Assembly (NCBI GenBank): GCA_016124805.1
Contig: WGND01000003.1
Location: forward strand, 496,001-560,000
Origin: Hyphomicrobiales bacterium
Lineage (GTDB): Bacteria > Pseudomonadota > Alphaproteobacteria > Parvibaculales > Parvibaculaceae
DNA length: 64,000 nucleotides
Reading direction: 5' to 3'
Shown: piece after piece, positions 8,985 to 18,622 of the stretch
Layout: every line of letters starts with the position of its first letter
How positions within the stretch are numbered: the stretch's first letter is position 1
Notes under the pieces: model-generated
What the model was told of the DNA's origin: nothing
Database searches by the model: none
What the model saw: only the letters and a program-made list of their open reading frames with translations
Translations under genes and position numbers: made by a program

Positions 8985-10190
8985 TCAGAGGGCGCGGAGC
9001 GTATCCCGGGTGATTTCGGAGATATTCTTGCAACCGGCGAGCCCCATGGTGAGGTCGAAATCCGCTTTCATGTTCTTGAGAACGGCGGCCACACCGGCTT
9101 CGCCGCCCATGGCGAGGCCGTAAATATAGGGCCGTCCGAGGCAGACGGCGCTGGCGCCGAGGGCAAGCGCCTTGAAAATGTCGGCCCCGCCCCGCACGCC
9201 GCTGTCATAGAGCAGGGGCAGGCTGTCGCCGACGGCTGTCGCGATATCATTCAGTGCATCAAGGGCGCCGATGGCGCCATCGACCTGCCGCCCGCCATGA
9301 TTGGAAACCACAATTCCGTCCATGCCGTAATCAATGGCCTTCAGGGCATCGTCGGGATGATTGATGCCTTTGAGCAGGATGGGCAGCGAGGTGTGATTGC
9401 GCAGGAAGGCGAGATGATCCCAGGTCAGTGCCGGGTTGGAATAGATGCCCATGAACTGAAGCGCGGCGGCGCCCATATCTTCCTCGGGTGTTTTGGCGAG
9501 CATGCCACGGAAGACAGGATCGGATGTGTATTGCGCGATGCCCTGGCCGATGAGGAAGGGCAGGTGGCCAAGGTCGAGATCGCGGATGCGCCAGCCAAGC
9601 AGCGTTGTATCGAGCGTGACGACAATGGCTTCGCAGCCACAATTTTCCGCGCGGCTGACAAGGCTTGCGACGAGATCATTGGATTTGGACCAGTAGAGTT
9701 GGAACCAGCGGGCCGCATCACCCATGGCGGCGGCGGTTGTTTCCATCGGCACGGATGCCTGATTGGAAAAGATCATCGGCACGCCTTCGCTCGCCGCGCC
9801 GCGGGCGGTTGCGAGATCGGCGTCCTTGTGCGCCATTTCCTGCACGCCAATCGGCGCCAGCAGCAAGGGGCTTGGATGCGTGCGTCCGAATAATGTGACG
9901 GAGCTGTCGCGCTCGGAGACATCGCGCAGCATGCGGGGGATGATGCGCCAGCGGTCAAAGGCGTTGCGGTTTTCGCGCATGGTGAGTTCGCCGCCAGCAC
10001 CGCCTGCCACATAGGCAAAGGCCTCCGGCGACATCAATGCGCGGGCCCGGGCCTCGAGCTCAGGAAAGCTCGTCGGGATCTCCGGTTTGGTCTGGCCGAG
10101 CATGCCGTTGATATAGATTTCGCCCTGACGGGCGGCGCCAATGGCGGTCGAAAGATGGGTGGGCAGGCCGTCGGGCGCCTTGTCGGTCAT
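8985..10190 (-). CDS. FMN-dependent alpha-hydroxy-acid oxidase (lactate 2-monooxygenase-like)
   Basis: A 401-residue cytosolic FMN enzyme with a TIM-barrel fold. The active-site block SNHGGRQVDGA (catalytic His, substrate-binding Arg) and the phosphate-binding stretch DSGVRGGADIFKALALGA are present near the C-terminus. Length and N-terminal sequence fit the lactate 2-monooxygenase/lactate oxidase group better than the membrane LldD. Its reaction would be oxidation of an L-2-hydroxy acid such as L-lactate; whether it makes pyruvate or acetate cannot be told. GGGAGACAAAAC precedes the ATG. Its start overlaps the stop of the upstream DUF4169 gene by 4 bp. Confidence 0.87.
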   Translation of the reverse strand: MTDKAPDGLPTHLSTAIGAARQGEIYINGMLGQTKPEIPTSFPELEARARALMSPEAFAYVAGGAGGELTMRENRNAFDRWRIIPRMLRDVSERDSSVTLFGRTHPSPLLLAPIGVQEMAHKDADLATARGAASEGVPMIFSNQASVPMETTAAAMGDAARWFQLYWSKSNDLVASLVSRAENCGCEAIVVTLDTTLLGWRIRDLDLGHLPFLIGQGIAQYTSDPVFRGMLAKTPEEDMGAAALQFMGIYSNPALTWDHLAFLRNHTSLPILLKGINHPDDALKAIDYGMDGIVVSNHGGRQVDGAIGALDALNDIATAVGDSLPLLYDSGVRGGADIFKALALGASAVCLGRPYIYGLAMGGEAGVAAVLKNMKADFDLTMGLAGCKNISEITRDTLRAL

Positions 10191-10477
10191 GTTTTGTCTC
10201 CCTGAGGGCCGGATCTGGTGTCCGGCTTTTCATTATTGTCATGCGCGTTATTTTCAGGCGCGTCTGGTGTCTTGATGCGCTGCTTGCCGTCGAGTTCATT
10301 TTTCTGACGTTTTTTGAGCGCCTTGGCGATCAACTTATCCCCACCCTTGCGACCAAAGGCTATCCTGTTGGCTGCAGCCTGGGTTTCCTTGCTGCGTTTT
10401 TCACGAAGCTTGTCGCTCTGGCGGCGCTTTTTTCGGAAACTTGCCAAATTGACTATATTTTCGTCGTCCGAGCCCAT
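10187..10477 (-). CDS. DUF4169 family protein
   Basis: A 96-residue basic protein. The N-terminus has the DUF4169 pattern: VNLASFRKKRR followed by a long charged helix ending in TQAAANRIAFGRKGGDK. The C-terminal 40 residues are disordered-looking and hydrophilic. The ATG at 10477 (MGSDDENIVNL) fits the family start; the frame extends 45 bp further but without family support. In many alphaproteobacteria this gene sits beside fumC, sspB and an RHH regulator. Here those genes are 4-6 kb away, separated by asmA. Function unknown. Confidence 0.75.
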   Translation of the reverse strand: MGSDDENIVNLASFRKKRRQSDKLREKRSKETQAAANRIAFGRKGGDKLIAKALKKRQKNELDGKQRIKTPDAPENNAHDNNEKPDTRSGPQGDKT

Positions 10478-10628
10478 AGTTTTCCCGCTATTGCACCAGG
10501 ATTGCCGCATAATTGCCCTCAAGCTTTCCGATAAGCTTAGGCTAAAGACTTGGGGCAGGAAACCGAAGCATCATCGGCCGGACGCGGCCTTGAATTTTGA
10601 CGGCGCCCGGGCCGTGCTGGAGTAACTA

Positions 10629-13600
10629 TTGAATTCCTTTCTGACCTTTATTGCCGGTCTTATCGTGACATTGCTGCTGGCGGCCCTGATCGGCCCGAGC
10701 TTTGTCGACTGGAACCAGTATCGCGCGGGCATCGAAGCGCAGGCGAGCAAGGCCAGCGGGCGCGAGGTGCGCATTGAGGGCGATATCGACTTCAGCGTGC
10801 TGCCTTCGCCGCATATCCAGCTGAACAAGGTGACGATTTCGCAGGCGACGCCTGCGGGCGACGACATGTTTGCCCGCTTCGATGCGGTCGATGCCGAGGT
10901 GGCGCTGGCACCGCTTTTCGGTGGCGAGATTTCGATCACGCATATCACGATCATCCGTCCTGAAATTCATCTGGTCGTGGATGCGAAGGGCGAGGCAAAC
11001 TGGCGTGATCTGATATCCGAAGAGGCTGCCTCGCGTGAGGGCGCCTTCTCGCTGGCGGCGACCAGCCTGGATGCGGCGAAATTTCAGGACGGCACGCTGA
11101 GCTATGTCAATCAGCAGTCTGGCCATAGCTGGCTGGCGCAGGATATTACCGGCAGCGTGACCGCGACCTCGCTGCTGGGACCGATGCGCGGTGACTTCGA
11201 CATGAATGTGAATGACGTGCCGATGTCATTGAAGCTGGGCCTTGCCTATTTCGGCGGGAACAAGGCCTTTCCCGTGACGCTGGAAGCCGACCTCACCAAG
11301 AGTGACACGAAATTTCTTTTCAGTGGTCTGGCGACGGAATTCTCCGCCACGGCCCGTCTTGATGGCAATGGCAGCATTGAATATGGCAAGGCACCTGGCA
11401 GTGGCGGGGATGACGCGTTGCCGCCCGTGCGCGTGGAAGCAGGGCTTGTCGCGACAGGTAGCGGCGCGACATTTCGCGATCTTGCCGTGATGATGGCGGG
11501 CACAACGCTCAAGGGCAAGGCCGAGGCCAAATGGGAGGGGCGACCCTATGTCAGTATTGATCTGGCAACCGACGCGCTGACACTTGATCCGTTGGCGGAT
11601 CGCTTTGAGAAATTTACCGCGGCCAATGGTCAACTGCTCAAGGCAATTTCAAGCCTCGATATTCCCACAAGCTATGACGCTGATCTCGCTGTCGATGTGG
11701 AAGGACTGATGACGCATGATGCCTTGATCCGCAAGGCCTCGCTGCGTGTGTCGCTTGAGAAGGGCGTGCTCGATATCGGGACGGCGCGCGGCGAAATCGG
11801 CGGCACCACGCAGGTGTCAGTCAACGGCCTGCTGCGTCCGGGCGAGGGCGGGAACCGCTTTCAGGGTGAGATGACCCTTGTGAGCCAAAGGCTGAGCGAA
11901 CTCGCCATGTGGCTTAACGGGCTGCGCCATCCGGGAAAGCAGGAAGGGCCGCTTGCGAGCCTTCGCCTGAAAGGACAGAACCAGTTTGCCCTGACGAGCC
12001 AGCTTGATCTGGCTGCCGACACAATTTCCTTCAAGGGGATCAAGGCTGCCTATGCCACGACGGTGGATGACACGGCGTTGAGTGGTGATGTGAGCTATCA
12101 GATGCGCGCGGATGCCAATGATGTCGTGACGGCAAATCTGCGGGCCCGTGACTTTGATTTTGATCCGCTGCTGGCGCTTCAGCCTGTTGACGGCGCTTCG
12201 GGCCGGACATTTCTGCAAAGCCATGATCTCGGGCTCAAGATCAATGCCGACAGCGTGACGGCCTTTGAAACAAAACTGAGCGGACTGCAGGCTGACCTGC
12301 TGGTGCAGAATGGCAAGGCACATATCGAGACGCTGGAAATCGCCGATGTGGTTGGCGCAAAAATTTCACTGAAAGCCGACCTGTCGGGCGTGACGACAGG
12401 CGTATTGGCCGATCTGCAGGGGTCTTTTACCGGACGGATCGAGGCTGAAAAATTCGGCGAACTACTGACGCTTGCCGGATATGACGTGCCTGCCTTTCCG
12501 GCGGAACTCGCCCTTGATCTGACGGGACAATCGGGCGAAGCGGATGATGCCCAGGTGCGGCTCGATACGCTGACCCTGAAGGGCCTTGTGGGCGACAGCC
12601 GTGTCGATGCGGTGGTGAAGCGCCGCCACGAAAATGAAGGCGGCGTCGACCGCGTGGATATTCTTGCCAATGCGGTGAATGCGAATGGGGCTGATCTGCT
12701 GCGTCAGTTGCGTTTTTCGCCTGCGATTGACAATCCCGGCCCGGGCAATGCCTCGCTGCGGATGACGGCGACATCGGATTCAGATTACGACACGGAATTT
12801 CGTCTGAATGTGGGCGATGCGGTGCTGAAGACAGCGGGGACCATGCGCACGCCGCTGGAGGGCTATAGCTTCAAGGGCAAGCTCGACATTGATTCCCCCG
12901 ATCTTGCCCGCCTGTTCTCGCTTTATGGCGCCCCGGAGGCGCTGGCTGATTTTGCCGAACGACAGGCCGATGGTACAGGCGTGGTGGTTTCAAGCGGGAT
13001 GCAGGCCGACCGCACGCAAATGCATTTTGAGAATATTGAAGTGGTGGCCGGCAATCTCCGGCTTTCGGGCATGGCGGGATTTCAGCGCAGCCAAGATGAA
13101 AACGACAATGGCCGACTCACGGGTGACCTTGTCATGAACCGCCTTGATCTCGGCGGATTGATGGGGCTGCCTGTCGCACCGACGGAGGCAGCATTTGACT
13201 GGCCCGCCACCGCACTGGGCTGGCAGGTGCTGGGGCAGGTGGATGCCGATATGTCGGTGAAGATCGATCAGCTGCTGATGGGGCCTGCGACGTTTGAAAA
13301 AACCGATATGAAGCTGGAACTGACCGGCGGGGTGATGAATGCCGAGTCGGCTGCCGCCGAATTTGCCGGTGGGCGCGCGACGCTGAGCGCCAAGCTGACA
13401 GGCGGCGCGGCGGAGCCCGCGCTCAATCTGCTGGTCGCGGTCGATGATGGCAATCTGGATGCCGCGAGCAAAGAGCTTGTGGGCGTGCCGTTTGCGACCG
13501 GTCCCTTTGACGGGCAGTTGCAGATTGCCGGACAGGGCCGTAGCTGGCTTGCCCTTGTTTCATCCATGAAAGGCATGGCATCGCTCACCAGCAAGGGCGG

Positions 13601-14114
13601 CGCCCTGACTCCGCTCTATGTGGATGGCTTTGGCAAGGCGCTGGTGTCGCTCGAAAAGATGGATGGCTTTCCGCCTCTGGTCCAGGATGTGCTGATGTCC
13701 GGCACAACCTCCTTTGATGATCTCTCCATGGCCAGCGTGATCAGCGATGGCGTGATGGGGCTGAAAGATCAGAACGTGAAGCTTGACGGAGGAGAGGGGA
13801 CGCTCTCGGCCTCGCTCGATCTGCCGCGACTTGCCATGACGTCGCGTCTGGATGTGCGGCTTGATGAGCTGGAGAAGGCGCCCGCTTTTGCGATCACGTC
13901 GCGTGGCCGGACGGGGGCGATGGAAACACGGACGGATACAGGCGCGCTTGAAAATTTCATTGCCGCGCGGCTCATCGCCAAGCAGGCCGAGGATCTGGGT
14001 GTGGGGGCGCTGCCGCCGGAACTCAGCAATCTGATCGGGTCGGCAGCCAATGACAACGCCGACAGCCGCCCGGCCAAAGCGGGCGGGGTGGCGCTGCCGC
14101 TGGCGAGGCCCTAG
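10629..14114 (+). CDS. AsmA family protein, 1161 residues
   Basis: A large protein with one N-terminal membrane segment (residues 4-24) and a long periplasmic repeat-rich beta region. It begins with the AsmA signature region after the anchor (SFVDWNQYRAGIEAQASKASG, then the GDIDFSVLPSP motif) and ends with an AsmA C-terminal-like domain. AsmA-like proteins belong to the group proposed to bridge inner and outer membranes for lipid transport. The start is TTG at 10629, supported by GGAG at 10619-10622; the next in-frame ATG is about 80 codons later and would remove the anchor. The 3' end overlaps the convergent RHH gene by 4 bp. Confidence 0.85.
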   Translation: MNSFLTFIAGLIVTLLLAALIGPSFVDWNQYRAGIEAQASKASGREVRIEGDIDFSVLPSPHIQLNKVTISQATPAGDDMFARFDAVDAEVALAPLFGGEISITHITIIRPEIHLVVDAKGEANWRDLISEEAASREGAFSLAATSLDAAKFQDGTLSYVNQQSGHSWLAQDITGSVTATSLLGPMRGDFDMNVNDVPMSLKLGLAYFGGNKAFPVTLEADLTKSDTKFLFSGLATEFSATARLDGNGSIEYGKAPGSGGDDALPPVRVEAGLVATGSGATFRDLAVMMAGTTLKGKAEAKWEGRPYVSIDLATDALTLDPLADRFEKFTAANGQLLKAISSLDIPTSYDADLAVDVEGLMTHDALIRKASLRVSLEKGVLDIGTARGEIGGTTQVSVNGLLRPGEGGNRFQGEMTLVSQRLSELAMWLNGLRHPGKQEGPLASLRLKGQNQFALTSQLDLAADTISFKGIKAAYATTVDDTALSGDVSYQMRADANDVVTANLRARDFDFDPLLALQPVDGASGRTFLQSHDLGLKINADSVTAFETKLSGLQADLLVQNGKAHIETLEIADVVGAKISLKADLSGVTTGVLADLQGSFTGRIEAEKFGELLTLAGYDVPAFPAELALDLTGQSGEADDAQVRLDTLTLKGLVGDSRVDAVVKRRHENEGGVDRVDILANAVNANGADLLRQLRFSPAIDNPGPGNASLRMTATSDSDYDTEFRLNVGDAVLKTAGTMRTPLEGYSFKGKLDIDSPDLARLFSLYGAPEALADFAERQADGTGVVVSSGMQADRTQMHFENIEVVAGNLRLSGMAGFQRSQDENDNGRLTGDLVMNRLDLGGLMGLPVAPTEAAFDWPATALGWQVLGQVDADMSVKIDQLLMGPATFEKTDMKLELTGGVMNAESAAAEFAGGRATLSAKLTGGAAEPALNLLVAVDDGNLDAASKELVGVPFATGPFDGQLQIAGQGRSWLALVSSMKGMASLTSKGGALTPLYVDGFGKALVSLEKMDGFPPLVQDVLMSGTTSFDDLSMASVISDGVMGLKDQNVKLDGGEGTLSASLDLPRLAMTSRLDVRLDELEKAPAFAITSRGRTGAMETRTDTGALENFIAARLIAKQAEDLGVGALPPELSNLIGSAANDNADSRPAKAGGVALPLARP

Positions 14115-14347
14115 GGCTTGACCGCGCAGCTTGCCTTTTCGCGGAAGGCGGCCAGCACATAGACGCGCACGGCACTTGAGAGATTGCCCGCGCCGTCGCG
14201 CTCATCGTCGATGCGGCGGACAAGCTCATTGGCCGAGATTTTCTGCGAACAGGCGAGTTCCTTCAACGCATCCCAGAAGGGCCGCTCCAGCGAGATGCTG
14301 GTGCGGTGGCCGGCAATAGTGACGGAGCGTTTGATCTCATCGGTCAT
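14111..14347 (-). CDS. Ribbon-helix-helix domain protein
   Basis: A 78-residue small protein with the RHH_4 pattern: a beta strand (RSVTIAGHRTSISLE) followed by two helices containing FWDALKELACSQKISANELVRRID. Such proteins are common next to fumC and sspB in alphaproteobacteria and are presumed DNA-binding regulators. The ATG at 14347 (MTDEIKRS) was chosen; seven more codons are open upstream but are not family-like. It has the same orientation as fumC, about 105 bp upstream of it. Confidence 0.78.
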   Translation of the reverse strand: MTDEIKRSVTIAGHRTSISLERPFWDALKELACSQKISANELVRRIDDERDGAGNLSSAVRVYVLAAFREKASCAVKP

Positions 14348-14452
14348 GGGATGATGATGCCATGACAAGCCATGCGAGTCATTGCCGTGATTTCAAGTCG
14401 TAGATGCGCCGACCAAGTCGGGGCATGACGTATTGAGGCCGGTGAGCCGAGA

Positions 14453-15844
14453 TTATTCCGGGCTGATCATCTTTTCAGGGCGGACGACTTCGTCGAATTC
14501 GGCATCGGTGACATAGCCGCCACCGACAGCTTCCTCGCGCAGGGTGGTGCCGTTCTTATGCGCCGTCTTGGCGATCTTGGCGGCGTTGTCATAGCCAATC
14601 TTGGGCGCGAGCGCCGTCACCAGCATGAGCGAGCGGTTGAGACCGGCCTCGATATTGTCGAGACGCGGCTCAATGCCGACGATGCAATGTTCGGTGAAAG
14701 AGAGGGCTGCATCCGACATCAGGCGAACCGACTGCAGGAAGTTGTAGGCCATGACCGGATTGTAGACGTTCAGCTCGAAATGACCCTGGCTGCCGGCAAA
14801 TGTGAGCGCGGCATTGTTGCCGAAAATCTGCACGCAGACCTGTGTCATGGCTTCGCACTGGGTCGGGTTGACCTTGCCGGGCATGATCGACGAGCCGGGC
14901 TCGTTTTCAGGCAGCGAGAGTTCGCCAAGACCGGCTCGCGGGCCGGAGCCCAGGAAGCGGATGTCATTGGCGATCTTGAAGAGGGAGGCGGCAACCGTGT
15001 TGATGGCGCCATGGCTGAAGACCATGGCGTCATGGGCGGCGAGCGCCTCGAACTTGTTGGGTGCTGTCGTGAAGGGCAGCTTGGTGATGGCGGCGATCTG
15101 CTCGGCCACGCCTTCGGCAAAGCCGATGGGTGCGTTGAGGCCGGTGCCCACAGCCGTACCGCCCTGGGCGAGCTGCATGAGGGCAGGCAGTGTCATTTCG
15201 ATGCGCGCAATGCCGTTTTCGATCTGTTTGGTGTAGCCGGAAAATTCCTGGCCCAGTGTCAGCGGCGTTGCATCCTGCGTATGGGTGCGGCCGATCTTGA
15301 TGATGTCCTTCCAGGCATTGGTCTTGTCGTTCAGCGCATTGCGCAGGGTCTGGAGGGCGGGCAGCAGCCGATGATGGATTTCCTCGGCGCAGGCAATATG
15401 CATGGCGGTCGGGAAAGTGTCGTTGGATGACTGGCTCATATTGCAGTGATCATTGGGGTGAACCGGTTTTTTGGAGCCCATTTCACCGCCGAGCATTTCG
15501 ATGGCGCGGTTCGAGATCACTTCATTGGCGTTCATGTTGGACTGGGTGCCCGAGCCCGTCTGCCAGACAACGAGGGGGAAGTGCTCGTCGAGCTTGCCTT
15601 CCATGACTTCCTGCGCAGCGGCGACGATGGCGTCGCCGATTTTCTTGTCGAGGCGGCCCAGCGCCATATTGGTGCGGGCAGCCGCCTGCTTGACGATGCC
15701 GAGGGCACGGACGATGGGGAGGGGCTGCTTTTCCCAGCCGATCTTGAAATTGCCAAGACTGCGCTGCGCCTGCGCACCCCAATATTTGTCGCCGGGTACG
15801 TCGATGGGGCCGAATGTATCGGTTTCAGTGCGGGTCTTGGTCAT
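14453..15844 (-). CDS. fumC: Fumarate hydratase class II
   Basis: A 463-residue TCA-cycle enzyme converting fumarate to L-malate. The fumarase/aspartase signature [11 protein letters not shown] is present, as are the class II motifs [11 protein letters not shown] and [19 protein letters not shown]. Full family length. Two in-frame ATGs lie 6 bp apart. The second, at 15844, is preferred because GAGG then sits 8 bp upstream, while it is only 2-3 bp from the first. Downstream of sspB in the same direction. Confidence 0.95.
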   Translation of the reverse strand: MTKTRTETDTFGPIDVPGDKYWGAQAQRSLGNFKIGWEKQPLPIVRALGIVKQAAARTNMALGRLDKKIGDAIVAAAQEVMEGKLDEHFPLVVWQTGSGTQSNMNANEVISNRAIEMLGGEMGSKKPVHPNDHCNMSQSSNDTFPTAMHIACAEEIHHRLLPALQTLRNALNDKTNAWKDIIKIGRTHTQDATPLTLGQEFSGYTKQIENGIARIEMTLPALMQLAQGGTAVGTGLNAPIGFAEGVAEQIAAITKLPFTTAPNKFEALAAHDAMVFSHGAINTVAASLFKIANDIRFLGSGPRAGLGELSLPENEPGSSIMPGKVNPTQCEAMTQVCVQIFGNNAALTFAGSQGHFELNVYNPVMAYNFLQSVRLMSDAALSFTEHCIVGIEPRLDNIEAGLNRSLMLVTALAPKIGYDNAAKIAKTAHKNGTTLREEAVGGGYVTDAEFDEVVRPEKMISPE

Positions 15845-15927
15845 GCGCATGTCCTCGGTTTGGGAAGTCCGTTGGTCGCTGATCTAGCATGAGACCGGCG
15901 CGGGGCCAAGGCTGAGGCGGTCTGGCG

Positions 15928-16404
15928 CTATTTCTTGCGGAAAGCGTCCAGGCTGACGACCTCGCCGCTATTGGCGGGGCTTGCGTCGGCTGATGAAGCT
16001 TCCTCCCCCTCGGCAACGGCTGGTGCGGTTTCTTCCTTCTGAGGCTCGATCACTTCAAACTGGAGACCGAACTGGACGCTCGGATCGAAAAAGCCCTGGA
16101 CGGCGGAATAGGGGATGACGAGTTTTTCAGGGACCTTGTTGAAGGTGAGGTCGACCGAAAAGCCATCTTCGCGTACATCCAGATTCCAGAACTGGTGCTG
16201 GAGGACGATTGTCATTTCGTCGGGATACTGGCTGTGCAGCTTGGGCGAGATTTCGACGCCGGGGGCCTTGGTGCGGAAGGAGATGTAGAAATGATGCTCG
16301 CCGGGCAGACCTTCATCGCGCGCAATCTTGAGGGCGCGGCGAATGACACCGCGCAGCGCATCCTGCGCCAGACGGTCGTAATGCATCAGGTCTTCTTCGG
16401 CCAA
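15928..16404 (-). CDS. sspB: SspB-like ClpXP adaptor protein
   Basis: A 158-residue adaptor that delivers ssrA-tagged proteins to ClpXP. The N-terminal core (YDRLAQDALRGVIRRAL, LPGEHHFYISF, PKLHSQYPDEMTIVLQHQFWNL) matches the alphaproteobacterial SspB type. A Glu/Ala-rich flexible linker and the short C-terminal VVSLDAFRKK tail, which would contact ClpX, follow. The start is TTG at 16404 with AAGAGG 8 bp upstream; an ATG six codons in is the alternative. The tmRNA gene for the tag it recognises lies about 1 kb away. Confidence 0.85.
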   Translation of the reverse strand: MAEEDLMHYDRLAQDALRGVIRRALKIARDEGLPGEHHFYISFRTKAPGVEISPKLHSQYPDEMTIVLQHQFWNLDVREDGFSVDLTFNKVPEKLVIPYSAVQGFFDPSVQFGLQFEVIEPQKEETAPAVAEGEEASSADASPANSGEVVSLDAFRKK

Positions 16405-16501
16405 GGGGATTACCTCTTAGAAACGTCGCTCGAACGTGCAGGACGTTGCCCGCAGCAGACTTTTATACGCTGAAACGGTAGAGGGTGAAAGCGCCAGCGC
16501 C

Positions 16502-17386
16502 TTACCGAGCGCCAAAGAGGGGTGTCTCTGAGGTCACAGGTCGGATGCTTTGTGCCTGATAAAGTTTGCGCCATTCCAGAATTTTGGGGTCGACCCTGCG
16601 TTTGTCCGGATGGAAGCCCGGCTTCATGTAGCTGAAGATGCCCAGCATGACGTGCCGCCAGATGCCCGGTGAGACCCAGAGATACCAAAAGCTGCGGCCA
16701 TAGGAACGCAGGTTGAAGGCGTTGCCGCTTTTGGCCATGAGGATCATCTGCAGCACCGCGATGCCGAGGATGAAATCAAAGGTGGCAAGGCTCATGAGAA
16801 GGATGCGGCGCAGATAACCGCCAAAGCCCGGTGCGACTGTCTGATAGACATTGAAGGCGACGGCCTTGTGCTCTTCTTCTTCCATGGCATGCCACATCCA
16901 GAGGTCGCGATAGAAGGGATGGGCATTGGCCATGACGCGCTCATCGCCCAGAATGGATTCGGCAAAGAGGGCGGTGTAGTGCTCATAGGCACAGGTGAGC
17001 GCGAGCTGATCTTTCGCAGGCATCCAGCGCTTGGACCATTTGATGATTTTCTCCAGCAGGCGTTCGAGCCCGCTCATATCCATGCCATGGGTGCCGAGAA
17101 GGGCGTTGTAGCTCATATGCTCGCGCGAATGAGTTGCTTCCTGCGCGTAAAAGGCCTTCACGTCGCGGGCAAGATCGGGGTCGCTGATCTGGTCGGCAAA
17201 GAGGCGCACGCTGTCGATGAAGAAACGCTCGCCCTGGGGAAAGGTCAGCGACAGGGCATCGTAGAAATGGGAAATGGCCGGATCATCCGAGTGCCAGTTG
17301 ACAGGCAGTTCCACTTCGAAATCGAAATGGATATTGCGGGGCAGGATGTGCGGCTCGCTGTCAGGTGGTGTGGTTTGCTGTTCCAT
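16502..17386 (-). CDS. PF10118 putative metal-dependent hydrolase
   Basis: A 294-residue protein of the family annotated as metal-dependent hydrolases. It is mainly helical with ferritin-like carboxylate/histidine pairs: EATHSREH, YEHYTALFAE and MEEEEHKAVAF, which probably bind two metal ions. A hydrophobic stretch (residues about 195-220) suggests membrane association. GGGAGACGAC precedes the ATG. The true reaction is unknown. It is divergent from nothing and lies directly downstream of ssrA. Confidence 0.72.
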   Translation of the reverse strand: MEQQTTPPDSEPHILPRNIHFDFEVELPVNWHSDDPAISHFYDALSLTFPQGERFFIDSVRLFADQISDPDLARDVKAFYAQEATHSREHMSYNALLGTHGMDMSGLERLLEKIIKWSKRWMPAKDQLALTCAYEHYTALFAESILGDERVMANAHPFYRDLWMWHAMEEEEHKAVAFNVYQTVAPGFGGYLRRILLMSLATFDFILGIAVLQMILMAKSGNAFNLRSYGRSFWYLWVSPGIWRHVMLGIFSYMKPGFHPDKRRVDPKILEWRKLYQAQSIRPVTSETPLFGAR

Positions 17387-17404
17387 CGGAAGTCGTCTCC
17401 CTTG

Positions 17405-17735
17405 TGGAAAGTGGAGGTTTCTGTTGCCAGGTACCTCCGAACCCCGCCTTACACGGCTAAGCGCAAGGACTTGAATCGAAGTGCCGGCACTGCTTACGCA
17501 GCGATAGCAACTTCAGCATAGTTGTCGTTGGCAACTATAAAACGGCCCGATGACGGCGGAACCATGCCGGGCAAAAGAGAAGTCTTTACACCCTCGTCGA
17601 TCCTAGTTCGCCCCCTTGGTAGCCTTATCCCGCAGAATTGTGCGGGAAATTGGTGGAGGCGCCGGGTACTGCCCCCGGGTCCGAATGGTTTATTTCACAG
17701 CTCGTTTATCGCCATAGTCGGCTTGCGCCGACGCT
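17405..17735 (-). ncRNA. ssrA: Two-piece (circularly permuted) tmRNA gene
   Basis: Ribosome-rescue RNA of the alphaproteobacterial permuted type. Read on the minus strand, the acceptor piece comes first. It has a GTCGGC/GCCGAC hairpin at 17717-17732, a T-arm, and the 3' acceptor strand CGCCTCC followed by ACCA, ending at 17651. A removed spacer follows (17650-17616). The coding piece then begins at 17615 with GGGGGCG, which pairs with CGCCTCC including a G-U at the third pair, the alanine identity element. The tag frame at 17532-17494 encodes ANDNYAEVAIAA then TAA. The end of the coding piece is estimated from a final GGAGGT/ACCTCC hairpin at 17413-17438. Confidence 0.93.
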
Positions 17736-17738
17736 TTA

Positions 17739-17767
17739 CATATAGGGGATGGGGTCGCTTTTTGAAA
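17739..17767 (-). promoter_or_regulatory. Candidate ssrA promoter
   Basis: On the minus strand TTTCAA (17767-17762) and TATATG (17744-17739) are separated by 17 bp, just upstream of the first hairpin of the tmRNA acceptor piece. Match to a sigma-70-like promoter is moderate. Confidence 0.4.
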
Positions 17768-17876
17768 GATGTGTGTCAGTGACATTTTCGGGGCGGCTTT
17801 TTGTGGCTATGGTGGCGGCATGGCGCTAAGGTTTGTGACGACTTCGCGCGTATGAAGCCGGGGGGCTTTGAGGGGT

Positions 17877-18548
17877 ATGGAAAAATCGCTGCAACTGACG
17901 CGGCGCCTGTTTCTGACAGGACTTGCGGCAAGCAGTCTGGCTGCCTGCGCCACGGCCCCGCAGCCGCGACTGGCTGTGCGACGGGAGAGCGAAAGCGACC
18001 GCGCCCTGCGTCTGCTGGCGGCAGCCGCAAGCCAGATCGGGCGGACGCAGATTTACGATCCGGCCTATCAGGCGATTTCCTATCCCGGCGGCGATATTCC
18101 GCTGGAACGCGGTGTCTGTTCTGATGTGGTGATCCGTGCCTATCGGCAGGGGCTCAACTGCGACCTGCAGAAACTGGTGCATGAGGATATGTCTGTCGCG
18201 TTTGACCAATATCCCAATCTGCCCAAATGGGGCCTGAGCAAGCCCGATCCCAATATTGATCACCGCCGGGTTCTTAATCTGATGGTCTTCTTCAGGCGCC
18301 AGGGGGCGGCGCTGCCTGTGACGCATCATTATGCCGACTATCGACCCGGCGATCTGGTAACCCAGACGCTACCCGGTGACATGCCCCATATTTCGATTGT
18401 GGCCGATCACGGCGGATTTGGCGGAGCGCCGCGCATTGTCCATAATTGCGGCAAGGGTACACAGTTCTCAACTCTGGCCTTTTCCCTGCCGATTACGGGC
18501 CATTACCGCTATTTGCCGCAGACATTGGTGCGTGGCTATTCGGTTTGA
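17877..18548 (+). CDS. DUF1287 family lipoprotein
   Basis: A 223-residue exported protein. The N-terminus carries RRLFLTGLAASSLAACA, a signal with an adjacent-arginine start and a lipobox-like LAAC, so it is probably a lipoprotein. The rest matches DUF1287 (YijF-like): SQIGRTQIYDPAYQAISYPGGDIP, GVCSDVVIRAYRQ and a C-terminal HNCGKG block; the family looks NlpC/P60-like. The conserved Cys-Ser-Asp in GVCSD could be catalytic (inference). The ATG at 17877 was preferred to TTG at 17868. Confidence 0.8.
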   Translation: MEKSLQLTRRLFLTGLAASSLAACATAPQPRLAVRRESESDRALRLLAAAASQIGRTQIYDPAYQAISYPGGDIPLERGVCSDVVIRAYRQGLNCDLQKLVHEDMSVAFDQYPNLPKWGLSKPDPNIDHRRVLNLMVFFRRQGAALPVTHHYADYRPGDLVTQTLPGDMPHISIVADHGGFGGAPRIVHNCGKGTQFSTLAFSLPITGHYRYLPQTLVRGYSV

Positions 18549-18622
18549 TTTAATCGGACGGCGGCACTGGAACGGCTGCGCCTGAAGGGGCTAAACTGGG
18601 GCGATTCTGAAGGATCCCTGTC

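Noticed and set aside
17522-17782. 86-codon frame on the plus strand near 17.6 kb
   Set aside because: It lies across the tmRNA gene, which explains the sequence fully.
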